Positions 55,301 to 64,000 of a DNA stretch of 64,000 nucleotides are shown one piece after another. How positions within the stretch are numbered: the stretch's first letter is position 1; each line of letters starts with the position of its first letter. A program made the position numbers and the translations under genes. The DNA comes from Saturnia japonica (lineage: Eukaryota; Arthropoda; Insecta; Lepidoptera; Saturniidae), in NCBI GenBank assembly GCA_033032175.1, contig CM065319.1, positions 13,613,018 through 13,677,017 on the forward strand, in the 5' to 3' direction. The notes beneath the pieces are model-generated. The model was not told the DNA's origin and did not search any database. It worked only from the letters and a program-made list of their open reading frames with translations.

Positions 55301-55687
55301 CAGTACCTACAGGACCACCGTGGAAAGATGGATATAGTATACAACATCATACATAATTCATCTCTATCCGAACTTGAGCAGACAATGACTCGACGTAACC
55401 TCAACCGAGAACCTCAAACAGACTACAAACAAGGTCAGAATGTATACATTAGAAACCCGATAGCTCAAAGGCAAAAGCTCGCTGCTCGTTATACTCAGGA
55501 CAAAGTTATGTCAAACTTACCCATACACATTTACACCACTAAAAAACGCGGGCCAGTCGCTAAGGCTAGGATAAAGAGAGCAAAGGTGACTAAAAAACCA
55601 ACATTGTTACAGGATAGCGACCTTCATCATGACCCTGGTCCCAGTACAAGCAGACAATGTTCAGGACCTTTACCTGGAAATTATTAG
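52355..55687 (+). CDS. Errantivirus gag-protease-integrase fused ORF lacking RT and RNase H
   Basis: 1110 codons without a stop. Residues 1-about 380: errantivirus-type gag (FDG..H.L..F) with a Pro/Asn/Gln-rich tail and no zinc knuckle. Residues about 385-490: retropepsin with LLIDTGANQSFIS, active Asp408. Then a Ser/Thr-rich segment, and from about 640 the linker that normally follows RNase H. Integrase: H..H..C..C zinc domain about 754-795 (NECIIC), DDE core with D about 823, D about 876 (TTDRGTEF) and E about 912 (ENGMIERF). No RT boxes (LPFGL, YVDD-type) and no RNase H are present, so some 500 codons are missing between protease and integrase without breaking the frame. Gag and protease share one frame here, while many relatives use a frameshift. 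The encoded product cannot reverse-transcribe on its own. Confidence 0.9.
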   Translation: MAQSDNSVVIDNIWKALRLVPEFDGNSHVLVRFLNICDNLVLEYVRPENQLVTAALLNGIINKITGSAARTLATNGIPDNWQGIRNTLVNSFSDHRDECSLYTDLSQLTQGIDTPNVFYERVQNTLSTIMTYIQLHDSVTTTVEAKRKLYNKLALQTFTRGLHEPIGSRVRCMRPETLEKALEFAQEEINVVYLQNQKVQSGNPRRTHLPTSYQKPLNLPQQNFLQSSINQNKPIFNPNIFNNNPYVKQSPYNINAAPQPMFRPQYQGPSRTQQVMRALPRSDMSTGFKIPPRGNFQQGRPNLPVPMSGISHPVARNLPLTGQTDKRQVNLNEANEPYNYDYYDTDYTQYFHEDCTPYDETENFEQDYDQNFQGGSELKLPRIELHLQGKRQLPYIQIQNPPLKLLIDTGANQSFISPEIVEKYFSHLELYYDPFEVTKIHATTRNEFSIIVPCLPEFQGHDPMKFFIYKFHDYFDGLIGWNLLEQWQAKIDLQTRTLRTEFTCNKIQMYDPKTVNLFETIIPAQSTQIIKVPISIPQSDVLINQQSVNGCNITECLSTAENSRCMIEIHNEESPSIIVNVSDSESTVTAPDDRPLISNSSTDTAPTLRALSSPIPDLDIPDNETIHTSYENPILETPTSEEPLNKFKRQLIINCTIGPAKAKPKITIPFETFRRTVVQISENNLEEEIISIIQKFIDPKLRTAILFQPIEKMYTIVPILQQNLKSSSINIILVKREIQNISDYLEQQHIISQYHIGKTNHRGINETYLSLSQRYFWPKLKEQITYIINECIICNRAKYDRVPLRPEFQIVTPPSKPFQLAHADVVTIEQEKYLTIIDAFTKYAQAYRLPDCTAPNIVKSLLNFCTHHGFPLTVTTDRGTEFTNQVVAEFFKLHKIQHHIIAADAPHENGMIERFHSTLLEHLRLLKLQHRNEPAQNLVPYALIAYNSSIHSLTKCRSFDLMSGHFDPRDPTDLDLSQQLYHQYLQDHRGKMDIVYNIIHNSSLSELEQTMTRRNLNREPQTDYKQGQNVYIRNPIAQRQKLAARYTQDKVMSNLPIHIYTTKKRGPVAKARIKRAKVTKKPTLLQDSDLHHDPGPSTSRQCSGPLPGNY

Positions 55688-55756
55688 ATTAGAAAACATT
55701 TTAGCTTTTAGTCGCACTAATTCTATGCACCATTCCATTATAAACAATTAAATAAC

Positions 55757-56756
55757 ATGCTAAGCAAATTAAAATCTTTATACAATTCGGAACAAATGTT
55801 AGAGTTAGATATTAGGTACTATTATAATATAATTAGTTTAGGATCATATTACGCTGACAATAAAATAGTGATTGTCCTTAAGTTTCCAATTTTATCTCCA
55901 ACATCCTATAACCTATATAGGCTTGTCCCGTTCCTAACAGAAAATCCGAAGTAATCTTGCCCCATTCCCGTATATAGCAACCAACTCCAAGGAGTTTGTG
56001 TACATGGAGGCAGAATGCCCGAAGATCGACACCTGGTACATTTGCGAACAGGAAATTTCTCATCAAAGGCGTACACACAAAGATTGCATCTATCACCTAC
56101 TCAATCGCAAAGAAACAGAGAACCTATGTCATTCTACTTCTATTTCATTTCATAAAGAAGCACTTCTGGAATTGGATAGTCAACATTATATAATCACGTT
56201 CCCGAAACCCACAAGGATTCAATTAATATGCGGACAAGAAGAACACCGACTAATGAAGGGCAGCTACTTTGCAACGATACCAAGAAATTGTAATATAAAG
56301 TCGCCAGAATCTACTATTATTAACTCCAATGACAAAGTACGTGGGAGTGCCGTTGAACTAATGTCTATCCCGCAAAAGTTGCCATCAATTTTTGGAAATC
56401 GATCGCCGCATTATAATCTTACGACAACTGATTTGGATAAACTGCACAACATTCAGCATCAGGTTCAGATAGAAAATTATTCAAGCCTGAACACCATGGA
56501 TTTTTCTAGCATACATCATAATATAATACCATTATATGGAATTGTCATATTGGGTGCAATTGTACTGTTATTCTTGTACATTATGCGTCGCCGCCGATGC
56601 CGTTTATTGTTGAAGAACAAATCATCTCTACAAACTGAAATAGAAATACCTACCATAATACATCCTGAAACTGAAACTTCATCTTCAGGAAATATTCAGG
56701 AAACCAACCTGCAGAATCGCCAAGCCGCAATATTTGCATTACAAATGTGCAAATAA
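55757..56756 (+). pseudogene. Errantivirus env remnant (C-terminal half, frame broken)
   Basis: Two overlapping-frame pieces: 55757-55954 (ends in a stop) and the frame from about 55956 to 56756. Together they correspond to the C-terminal part of an insect errantivirus envelope protein: YYNIISLGSYY segment, a Cys-containing ectodomain portion, a membrane segment of about 20 hydrophobic residues near 56540-56585 and a basic cytoplasmic start (MRRRRCR). The signal peptide, surface subunit and fusion region are absent, and the reading frame changes near 55950. Non-functional. Confidence 0.75.
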
Positions 56757-56766
56757 TTGCTCATCC

Positions 56767-56777
56767 AGGAGGGGAGG
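56767..56777 (+). promoter_or_regulatory. Polypurine tract
   Basis: AGGAGGGGAGG directly before the 3' LTR, the expected plus-strand primer. Confidence 0.9.
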
Positions 56778-57078
56778 TGTTACCTACTGTCCTACCTACC
56801 TAACGTACTCGACCACCCAGAACCAGGTAACGCGGACTCAAATTACAATGCAAGTTCCCACGTGAATTATCGGAAATCGCTGACCAGGTGAAATGAACAC
56901 TTCGTGGGACAATGAAAGAATGACAGAGGAACAATCTCGCTCGATCGCCTGAGCTTGGAGGTTCACACCTTAGTTTAAGATATATATATTGTAATTAAGT
57001 AATTTTATTATAAGTTTGTAAAGGACCAAAAATCGCCTTTCTTTTAAAAACCTCCTACGGACGGTCAACTACGTAATT
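56778..57078 (+). repeat. 3' LTR
   Basis: 301 bp, no difference from the 5' LTR seen by eye. Confidence 0.95.
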
Positions 57079-58979
57079 CGTGTGTTCGTTTGTTTGTGTG
57101 TTCGAATTCTAACTTTTTACGTCCCCAGCTTTGTTTACATAAATGAGATACACTGTTTGCACAATTTGTTGATTCATATGTGAACAATAACCATAGCAAC
57201 ATACAAATTATTATTATTTTTAAACCGCCATATGCGCGTCGTCGGCCCTTGCGAAATATAGAGTCCCGTAGATGTTTCAAGAATTAGTACGTTTTATTAT
57301 TAAGGATGTTATGATTTTATTTCTCCATAATTGTACATGATATATAAACTTATATTTACCTACTACTTACCCGTCTTAAATAACTAAGAACTTAATATAA
57401 GTAATTTTCAATAGAATTTGTCCGAATTTTATCTTTTAAACTTCTCTAAGTACATTTTATAAGTTGGGCGAATATTACTCGTTAATTAGTAAAGCCTACT
57501 TAGTTCTTATAGTTTTCCTATTAAATCCTTATAACTACTACCGTGAATTGTTAGAGTTTAAAACAAAAAATTATACTATAAAGCTTAATATTTCGCAAAC
57601 GGATCCCGGAATCGAAAAAATGATTTTATAGTCACAATATTTTAACGACCTATTCAAACAATTCCTACACGATGGGATAGATGAGAAAAATTCGCCCTCC
57701 ATTTTACGTGTAGGGGCCGCAAACAGACAGGTTAGATTCCTTGTTGACTACTGTTAAATTGAGATATGATTGAGAGAATAAATAAATAAAATATAGTAAT
57801 AGTGGTTTTCACTTAAATTGTAATTTTAGAACCTTTCAATCAATAATTAATAACAATGTGTTGCTAAGTAACAATTATAGTCATAAAGAACACAAAGGAG
57901 TTTGTATCAAAGATATATGAATACTTCACAACTACAGAGCCCTAAAAACAATATAAATCTTTTATTTTATACAAGCGAAGCCAGGGGCGGCAAGCTAGCT
58001 ATGTACTTTATGTAAACATGTATTTTATGTAGGTACTTTACGAAATCAATAGTAGGCATTATACAGCTACACTAATGTGGGTAGATACAAAGCTGTAAGT
58101 CTCAGGCTGGATTCCTGGAAATAGCTAACGTCCGATCGCTCATTAACAGACTCCACCGGGCCGTAATAATTACTTGTACTTGTATATATTTTAAAGCAAA
58201 ATATCAATATTAGGGGGATATTAACTAAAAATATATTACTATAACGGTCAGTGTTTTCTAACACGCCTCCGCGACCACGTTGTCTGTGTTCATTTTCTCG
58301 GTCTATGTAATAATTGTGGAATCCCGTTAAGATTAAATTCTAAAAGTAATTTCTTTATGAGAATCTCATACACGAATATGTGGCCACAAACTAAAGAAAC
58401 TTTATAAAGTGGTAACCATTACTCTATTTCTACGAGTATTATTCTGTTTCTCTATTTTTTTATATTATTGTATATAGTTTATAACCGATTTCAAAAAAAG
58501 GAGGTTCTTAATTCGAATGTACCTATGTTTTTTTAGTGGATGTCCAGCCATAACCTCTTTTTTATGAACCGATATGGATTATTCTTTTTTTGTTGTACAG
58601 GGGATATTCCTCATGGTTGTCATTGGCATTGGAACTTCTGCTTCTTACACCATGTAACTCCTGAAAATCACTAAAGTTGGTTTTCTTTTTCGTTAAATAT
58701 TGTTCTTATCTATCATAACATCATAAGATAACATATCATCACGCCTGTAGCCCCTAAGGGTTAGGTAGAGGTGTACCTACTAATGTACATCATCGTTATA
58801 TTATAACATGTATATAGTTTTTGTGTAATTACAACCACCTACCTAATCAACTAGTCATTCTCATTTATCATCAGTAATTGCACGGGTTTGGTTGCAGATA
58901 ATAATCCGCTGTATCTATATAATTAATAATACGTGAAGCAAAAGCTTTCCACACCTTTTTAAGCGTATTGCGTGCACAG

Positions 58980-59245
58980 AAGGCTGATATTTGGCATGGT
59001 TAAAGTTTATATGGAGAAGGAGTGCAGAAATCTAAAATTTATCTATAATATCTGTTACTAATATATTAAATAAAATAAATTAATACTACGAATTCTGACA
59101 TGACCAGTGCCATTGAACTTAGACCCCCTAAAATATTGATATTGTCACTCAACGAAAAGTGACAGCAAGTGATGTAGATAATACTCATTGTTTATGAATA
59201 CTGTAAATGTCAAACAGAAAATAGTCTATGATCATAGAATCACAG
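58980..59245. repeat. Dispersed ~270-bp repeat (second copy)
   Basis: Same family as 13381-13655. Confidence 0.5.
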
Positions 59246-59398
59246 GTCGAATGTCGACCTTAGGGCGATCGCTAGTCTAGATAAAAAGCCTAAAACAATA
59301 GAAATCTAGAAACAGTAATTGTTTATTTATTTAATATTCCCTTTGGAATAATTATATTTTTTGTCTGTGAGTCACGTGATGTGAAACGCCAATTAGAA

Positions 59399-59507
59399 AA
59401 CGTGACGTCGCCATTCAGGAAATATGAACGTTAGACTGTTGCGTCAGTGGTCACACTTGTCACTGTGATCATTCAAAACAACATTTAAAATGAATGGTGA
59501 CGTCACG
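59399..59507. repeat. Inverted repeat with CRE-like TGACGTCA
   Basis: CGTGACGTCGCCATTCA at 59399 and TGAATGGTGACGTCACG near 59491 are reverse complements with one mismatch; loop about 75 bp. Hairpin or foldback element; TGACGTCA is also a CREB-type site. Confidence 0.55.
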
Positions 59508-60114
59508 GAACCGTAATGACGCGATTTTGTATCGTGCTTTTCATTTCAATTTAAACATATTTTTAACTCACTTTTTACGATGTATTAATGTAAAAAAAAA
59601 TCCATAGGTATTATTTTTAACATATAAAGTGTTTCAAACAATTTTCCTAAAGTTGTCAACCCCCGGATGTATCAAATCGCAAACATCTTCTTAACTTTAC
59701 AAAATCATGTAATTATGCTGGTCATTGCTTCATATCATTATTGCAAAAAAGATTAGTATACACACCTACATACTTATCGATTTTAACTTTTTAACACCTA
59801 AAAATAAAGACTAACAAGTTATAACCCATCGAAGTCCATTGAGCTCTGATCTTAACAGTAGTTGCTATTTATAACAACAGATTGATGCCTATCCTAAGCT
59901 TGAAATGAAAATCGACGAATAATTAATCCGCTTATAAATACCTAAAGCGAAATAAAATTAAAAAGAATTTTTTTTTGGTCTTAGGGCTTGTGTGCACTGT
60001 CCACCACCGCACAGCGGGCCCGCCGCGCTGCTAACTCACAGCAATTTTTAAAAAAATGTATGTGTTAAGGCAAATTTCACTTCAAATCCGCGGTACCGCC
60101 TACACAAGCTCTAA

Positions 60115-60300
60115 TGTAGCAAATAAATATACGGCCGGCCTTATGATAAACGTCTACCTTAGCCTATGGTCTCTTTTAACACCATATGTACTACTAGCGC
60201 ATTGCCGACCCTGTACTCCTACCACGAAGGGTTATGGAAAGCCTACTCACCGCAGGAACACAACACGAGGTTATTTGTTCTGTACAGTTGAGGTATTCCA
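60115..60300. repeat. Dispersed repeat ('gcattgccgacc ... cctactcaccgcaggaacac')
   Basis: Same family as 11740-11955 and 25840-25925. Confidence 0.55.
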
Positions 60301-60416
60301 CCAGTGGGACTGCTCCAGCTGGGAGAAAAACCTCCAAAGAAATTTCTTAGTGCCTTACTTCTCTTCAATATACCCTATAAAATCAAACAGTTCTTCAGAA
60401 CATTCAACATGATATA

Positions 60417-60512
60417 CGCTTCAAATCAAATCAAAATAATCTTTATTCAATTTAGTCCCTAAGAAGGCACCTATGAACGTCAAAACACTACTGCCGGTTC
60501 GGAAACGAACGG
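60417..60512 (-). repeat. LINE/SINE 3' tail
   Basis: TCAAATCAAATCAAAATAAT followed by 'ctaagaaggcacctatgaacgtcaaaacac'; same as 6196-6350. Confidence 0.55.
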
Positions 60513-60739
60513 AACGCAATGGAAGCTCTCAAAAGAAATAAATTTTCCCCGTTTTTGCAACATTTTTCGTTGATGCTTCGCTCCTATTGGTCGTAATGTG
60601 ATGTTATATAGCCAATAGCCTTCCTAGATAAATTGGCTATCCAACACTAAAATAATATTTCTATTCGAACCAGTAGTTCCTGAGATTAGCGCGTTCAACC
60701 AAACAAACAAACTCTTCAGCTTTATAATAACAAAACACA

Positions 60740-60921
60740 AAAAAAAAGATTGTGTGGTTTTATGAAACCACGGTAAAAGTGAAACTTTTTTTCACATTAT
60801 AGACATTTAACTAAAAATTTTTGGAATAATATTCCATTAAGGGTATAAAAATCGCTTTATCAATCTTAATTTTACACTTGGCGAACTATAGGCGCCGCCA
60901 TATTGGCCTTGGCTGCTCTGG
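60740..60921 (+). repeat. Repeat shared with the ANKZF1 upstream region
   Basis: GATTGTGTGGTTTTATGAAA and GCGAACTATAGGCGCCGCCA as at 18087-18245. It is cut after GCTGCTCTGG by the poly-T start of the Jockey element, which marks that element's insertion point. Confidence 0.65.
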
Positions 60922-61448
60922 TTTTTTTTTTTTTTTTTTTTTGAACTGACTACACTGTTAGCCTTAGGGGCCCTATCCTAAAACAGAGCCGCTGCGGCTT
61001 TTACAGCTTCACCGGACTTGGGGGCGAGCGCTTAGGGCACTCAGCCGCGAAAGTTTGTGACGACCCGCACGAGGGTGCCAGAGTGGCCGAACCTCGGCTC
61101 GGGCGGTCGTCGCGAATGCGAAAAAGTCGCGATCTAACTAATTCCCTAATACTATGAGAATTCGAGCTAACTAATATATACTCATATGCACGTTCCCCTC
61201 CTCCTGGGAGGAAGGAGTGGACCATGCGTATGTGTATTTGATAATCGGAATGGTTTTTCTACACTAACTAGCGCAAAAAAAGAAAAAAAAAGGTCCCTTA
61301 CAGAACCTATGTACCTATGTGGTGTGCGCGTGTGTGTGTTCATACGTGTGTAATGTTGTGTGTGGGTAACTAAGTGTTGCACGTATAGTGTCACTTTGTA
61401 TCGCGCGGGCGGCTGCCTGACCCAAGGGCTTCACACCGAGGAACGGAC

Positions 61449-63149
61449 CTAGGCTTGGGTTGCCGCCAGAGAGGGTGGACGTGACAGGTGTGCAGGAGCG
61501 AAGTTGACCGCCCATCCTCTGCGGAGAGAACGGTGGTTACGCGGGCGTGGGCGGTGGCACGCTCTGTTTGGAGAGACGGTGTTGGCGTAGAACGCGTTAG
61601 CTTTTTCGGTTTGGTCGGGCGGGTCAGTGAATATATTACGCGGCCGGCGTTTTCTCCGGCAGGCGTTGGGGTCGGGAACATAAGAGGCTGCCGCTTTTAT
61701 TAAGGGATTCGCGTGGTTCGACGCGGTGTCGAAATACGAGCGAGAAAGGTGTTTGGCATATGCATGTATCGAGGGAAGGTCCATATCTCTATGGAGATCC
61801 TCCATACGAACAAACCAGGGGGCACCGGTAAGGCGGTGAAGAAACTTGTTCTGGATGGCTTGTAAGCGTTCCCAGTTATAACTTGACATATGTGCGAACG
61901 CAACGCAGCTATATGTCATGATCGGACGGATACACATCTTGTAGAGCGTAAGCTTGTGTCTCGTGGACATTTTGCTTGCAGCACATAACAGAGGATGCAG
62001 TCGAGCGAGGGTCCAGGAGGCCCTTTTCCTAACCAGATTGATGTGGCGTATAAAGGAGAGTCTACTGTCTAGGGTTACACCTAGATATTTGGTCGCCTTT
62101 TCCCAGGGGATCGGATTACCGAAGAATTCAAGGGGATTGTCCTTGAGTTTTTGCGGTATCTGTGTGGCGGTTTGGTCGAAGAGCACCGCTGCGCTCTTCA
62201 TGGGGTTTATGGCTATTCGCCAGTCGTTAAACCACTTCCCGAGAGTGGTCACGGCTCTTTGGATTTTACATTTGAGGTTTCTCGTTTGCCTTTGAGAGGA
62301 GTATATGACTGTATCGTCAGCGTATAGGCCTACTTCAACTTTCTCTTGAAGTTTTGGTAGGTCACTGACGTACAGATTGAAGAGGCTAGGTGCCAGGATG
62401 GGACCTTGAGGGACGCCTGAGCGTATGGGATGGGGTGTGGATAGTTCACCTTCCACTCTGTAGCGAAAGGTGCGGTCTTTGAGGTAGTCGCGGATGATTT
62501 TAACTAATCTATCGGGGACTTCGCGGGAGTACAGCTTGTAGACTAATCCTTCGTGCCAGACCTTATCAAAGGCCTTGGCTACGTCGAAAAAGACTGCCAG
62601 TGTGCGACGGGGTATAGATAACTCGGAAAAGTTAAACAAAATGTTCTCCGTGAGGCGGTGCACTTGATGAGTGCAAGAATGTCTAGCACGAAAACCGAAT
62701 TGCTCAGGCGGGTAGAGGTTTTTCTCCTCTATTACGGATTTGAGACGGTTCAGAAGGATCCGCTCATAGATTTTACCTAGGGTATTTAGGAGACTGATAG
62801 GGCGGTAGCTGTCGGGAAGCGACGTGCTCTTGCCGGGCTTGTGAATACCTATGACAATGGCCGTTTTCCAGACGGCAGGAAAATGGCAGTTGGCTATGGC
62901 TACATTGAATATGCAGACCAATAGAGCTATGAGGTGATCGGGAATAAGTTTGAGTACTTCGTTCCTGATACCGTTGGAACCTGGTGACTTTCTGAGCTTA
63001 AGGCTTTTGAGAATGGCAGAGATTTCCTCAGAAGTGACTGGGGACAGGGATTCTGATGCCGGGAGCTTATTCAGCTCCTCCACGCGGGCTTCGATGTCTC
63101 TGACTCGGTCGGTGTTCTTGACGCTGTTCGGGGAGCACTGGCTCTCCAA
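61449..63149 (-). CDS. Jockey LINE reverse transcriptase (ORF2, C-terminal part)
   Basis: 566 codons from the first ATG; the domain begins upstream in the other frame. Shows the RT series: KSPGSNGIRNEVLK, YRPISLLNTLGKIYERIL, FFDVAKAFDKVWH about residue 185, SGVPQGPILAPSLFNLY about 250 and YADDT at about 275, then the thumb-like region KYLGVTLDSRLSF and a basic C-terminal tail. YADD with this spacing is typical of the Jockey clade. The RT makes cDNA by target-primed reverse transcription. No zinc knuckle seen at the C-terminus. Confidence 0.9.
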   Translation of the reverse strand: MESQCSPNSVKNTDRVRDIEARVEELNKLPASESLSPVTSEEISAILKSLKLRKSPGSNGIRNEVLKLIPDHLIALLVCIFNVAIANCHFPAVWKTAIVIGIHKPGKSTSLPDSYRPISLLNTLGKIYERILLNRLKSVIEEKNLYPPEQFGFRARHSCTHQVHRLTENILFNFSELSIPRRTLAVFFDVAKAFDKVWHEGLVYKLYSREVPDRLVKIIRDYLKDRTFRYRVEGELSTPHPIRSGVPQGPILAPSLFNLYVSDLPKLQEKVEVGLYADDTVIYSSQRQTRNLKCKIQRAVTTLGKWFNDWRIAINPMKSAAVLFDQTATQIPQKLKDNPLEFFGNPIPWEKATKYLGVTLDSRLSFIRHINLVRKRASWTLARLHPLLCAASKMSTRHKLTLYKMCIRPIMTYSCVAFAHMSSYNWERLQAIQNKFLHRLTGAPWFVRMEDLHRDMDLPSIHAYAKHLSRSYFDTASNHANPLIKAAASYVPDPNACRRKRRPRNIFTDPPDQTEKANAFYANTVSPNRACHRPRPRNHRSLRRGWAVNFAPAHLSRPPSLAATQA

Positions 63150-63999
63150 ACAAGCGGCAAGGCACTCCGCCTTGTCGATGGTATCGAAAGCGGGTGTAGT
63201 GTGTGACTTTTGAGCTCGGTTATACGGGCTTTAACCGCTCTCTGAAGTGCGCGTAATCGTGCGCGGTTTGCATCGGTCGGATAAGAGTCATGCGCACGAG
63301 TCGCAGCGTTCTTCTCCGTCATCAACGCTCGCACGTCGGCAGGGAGTACAAAGCGGCGATCGTTCGCCGCTTCGACCTCTCTCGAGGCCTCTCCGATGCC
63401 AACTTGGAGGTGGTCAACTAGGGAGTCGATCGCGAGATCTACGTGCGCAACTGACTCTAACACGTTCGGGACCCTAACGAGACTGGGCGAGGACTGCCTA
63501 TCCGCGAGGTAGTGTTTTAATTTTGCATAGTCAACCGTTGTGACTGTAGGAGGGCTGGAGTCATCTAGTTGTCCTAGCTGTAGGATGACCGGGCGATGGT
63601 CGGAGTCGAGTTCGTGTACGACCCGAATGAGTCGTACCTGAAGCGCGATATTTTTCAGGAGGGCTATGTCAAGCACTGTCGGTGTACAGTGATCTTGAAA
63701 GTGGGTGGGAGTGGGAGGCGCTATGACGTCAAAGTTTAACTCGTCCGACAACCCTTCGAGAATAACCCCATTGCTGGTGTCTCTCCAATTGTTGAAGGAC
63801 GTGTGTCCACTGTTGAGGTCACCTGCGATAATGACCGATGTGCCGAGCGAGAGTAGCTTCTCTAGGTCAGACCTGAGAGGTACTTTCGTCGGTGAGAGGT
63901 ACGCGGATACGATCGTTATGGACGGATGATCGGTCATTCCTAGTCTACACACGGATACTTCCATATTGGTAAGTATCGGAGGATCTATCGGCATGCAAT
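63071..63999 (-). CDS. Jockey LINE AP-type endonuclease domain (open to right edge, frame change to RT)
   Basis: Contains IIAGDLNSGHTSFNNW, TVLDIALLK and ELDSDHRPVIL, catalytic motifs of apurinic endonuclease-like domains that nick the insertion target. This frame continues past the edge of similarity and stops at 63071, while RT is in another frame; the switch lies near 63190-63200, so ORF2 is interrupted once here. Confidence 0.85.
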   Translation of the reverse strand, partial: CMPIDPPILTNMEVSVCRLGMTDHPSITIVSAYLSPTKVPLRSDLEKLLSLGTSVIIAGDLNSGHTSFNNWRDTSNGVILEGLSDELNFDVIAPPTPTHFQDHCTPTVLDIALLKNIALQVRLIRVVHELDSDHRPVILQLGQLDDSSPPTVTTVDYAKLKHYLADRQSSPSLVRVPNVLESVAHVDLAIDSLVDHLQVGIGEASREVEAANDRRFVLPADVRALMTEKNAATRAHDSYPTDANRARLRALQRAVKARITELKSHTLHPLSIPSTRRSALPLVWRASAPRTASRTPTESETSKPAWRS

Positions 64000-64000
64000 A

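Larger units (their letters stand above)
51654..57082 (+). mobile_element. Errantivirus-like LTR element, internally deleted, with 4-bp target duplication
   Basis: CGTG at 51654-51657 and 57079-57082 flank two LTRs of 301 bp that I find identical. Between them are a tRNA-Ser primer site, a gag-protease-integrase ORF, an env remnant and a polypurine tract. The 5.4-kb length is well below the 7-8 kb of complete errantiviruses because RT and RNase H are absent. A 4-bp YRYR target site is typical of the gypsy/errantivirus group. Identical LTRs mean recent insertion. Confidence 0.92.
57083..60739. other. Repeat-rich intergenic region, no gene recognised
   Basis: Pieces: a Helitron-like 3' end (CAAGCTAG at 57991-57998) with family text from about 57580; 58480-58710 and 58735-58790 repeat fragments; 58980-59245 repeat; a hairpin at 59399-59507; 60115-60300 repeat; 60417-60512 LINE/SINE tail. 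No exon-like ORF. Confidence 0.55.
60922..64000 (-). mobile_element. Jockey-clade non-LTR retrotransposon, 3' part (runs off right edge)
   Basis: Minus strand: endonuclease, then reverse transcriptase, a 3' UTR of about 500 bp and a poly-A tail (poly-T at 60922-60942 on the plus strand). A shorter relative is at 32558-33679 and a 3' piece at 30763-30860. The 5' part lies outside the window. Confidence 0.88.

Noticed and set aside
55757..55954. 65-codon ORF as an accessory gene of the LTR element
   Set aside because: It reads as a piece of env in a different frame from the following 56-kb segment; a remnant, not a separate gene.
57065..58264. Small minus-strand ORFs (71 and 65 codons) after the LTR element
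   Set aside because: One starts in the 3' LTR flank, the other is AT-rich; neither has motifs or splice context.
61954..62295. 113-codon plus-strand ORF, with others at 61488, 62950, 63247 and 63705
   Set aside because: Antisense shadows of the Jockey LINE coding frames.

Overview
The window reads as nuclear DNA of a moth or butterfly (Lepidoptera; I cannot name the species). It is AT-rich, its genes are split by short introns with GT/AG borders, and it is packed with lepidopteran-style repeats: short non-autonomous Helitrons, tRNA-derived SINEs, Jockey- and RTE-type LINEs, BEL/Pao and gypsy/errantivirus LTR elements and several inverted-repeat elements. I see no bacterial operon, CRISPR array, rRNA or functional tRNA gene.

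Layout. 1-2662 (minus strand) is the start of a BEL/Pao retrotransposon gag-pol ORF that is open to the left edge; 2663-3780 is its leader and probable LTR. 4471-17626 (minus) holds ten exons, 637 codons in frame, of an ANKZF1/Vms1 orthologue: C2H2 zinc finger, VLRF1 peptidyl-tRNA hydrolase domain with the GxxQ glutamine, ankyrin repeats and a basic C-terminal helix. Its last exon or exons are not visible and probably lie beyond position 1.

18373-48141 is a large tandem duplication: copy 1 is 18373-32557 and copy 2 is 33689-48141. Between them lies a piece of Jockey LINE truncated at both ends. Each copy carries exons 1 and 2 of a secreted protein with Kazal protease-inhibitor domains. Exons 3 and 4 exist once, downstream of copy 2 (49689-50832), so copy 2 plus those exons make a complete 384-residue, three-Kazal-domain gene, and copy 1 is an extra promoter-plus-two-exon cassette in front of it. 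The first 2.5-3 kb of the copies differ by a few percent; most of the rest is almost identical.

51658-57078 is a young errantivirus-like LTR element: two identical 301-bp LTRs, a CGTG target duplication, a tRNA-Ser primer site and one 1110-codon ORF that runs gag-protease-integrase with reverse transcriptase and RNase H missing, followed by a broken env remnant. 57083-60739 is repeat debris. 60922-64000 (minus) is the 3' part of a Jockey-clade LINE that runs off the right edge.

The two host genes are unrelated in function: ANKZF1/Vms1 acts in ribosome-associated quality control in the cytosol, and the Kazal protein is predicted to be secreted. Exon structures were derived by reading splice sites and reading-frame phase by eye; no transcript data or database search was available.
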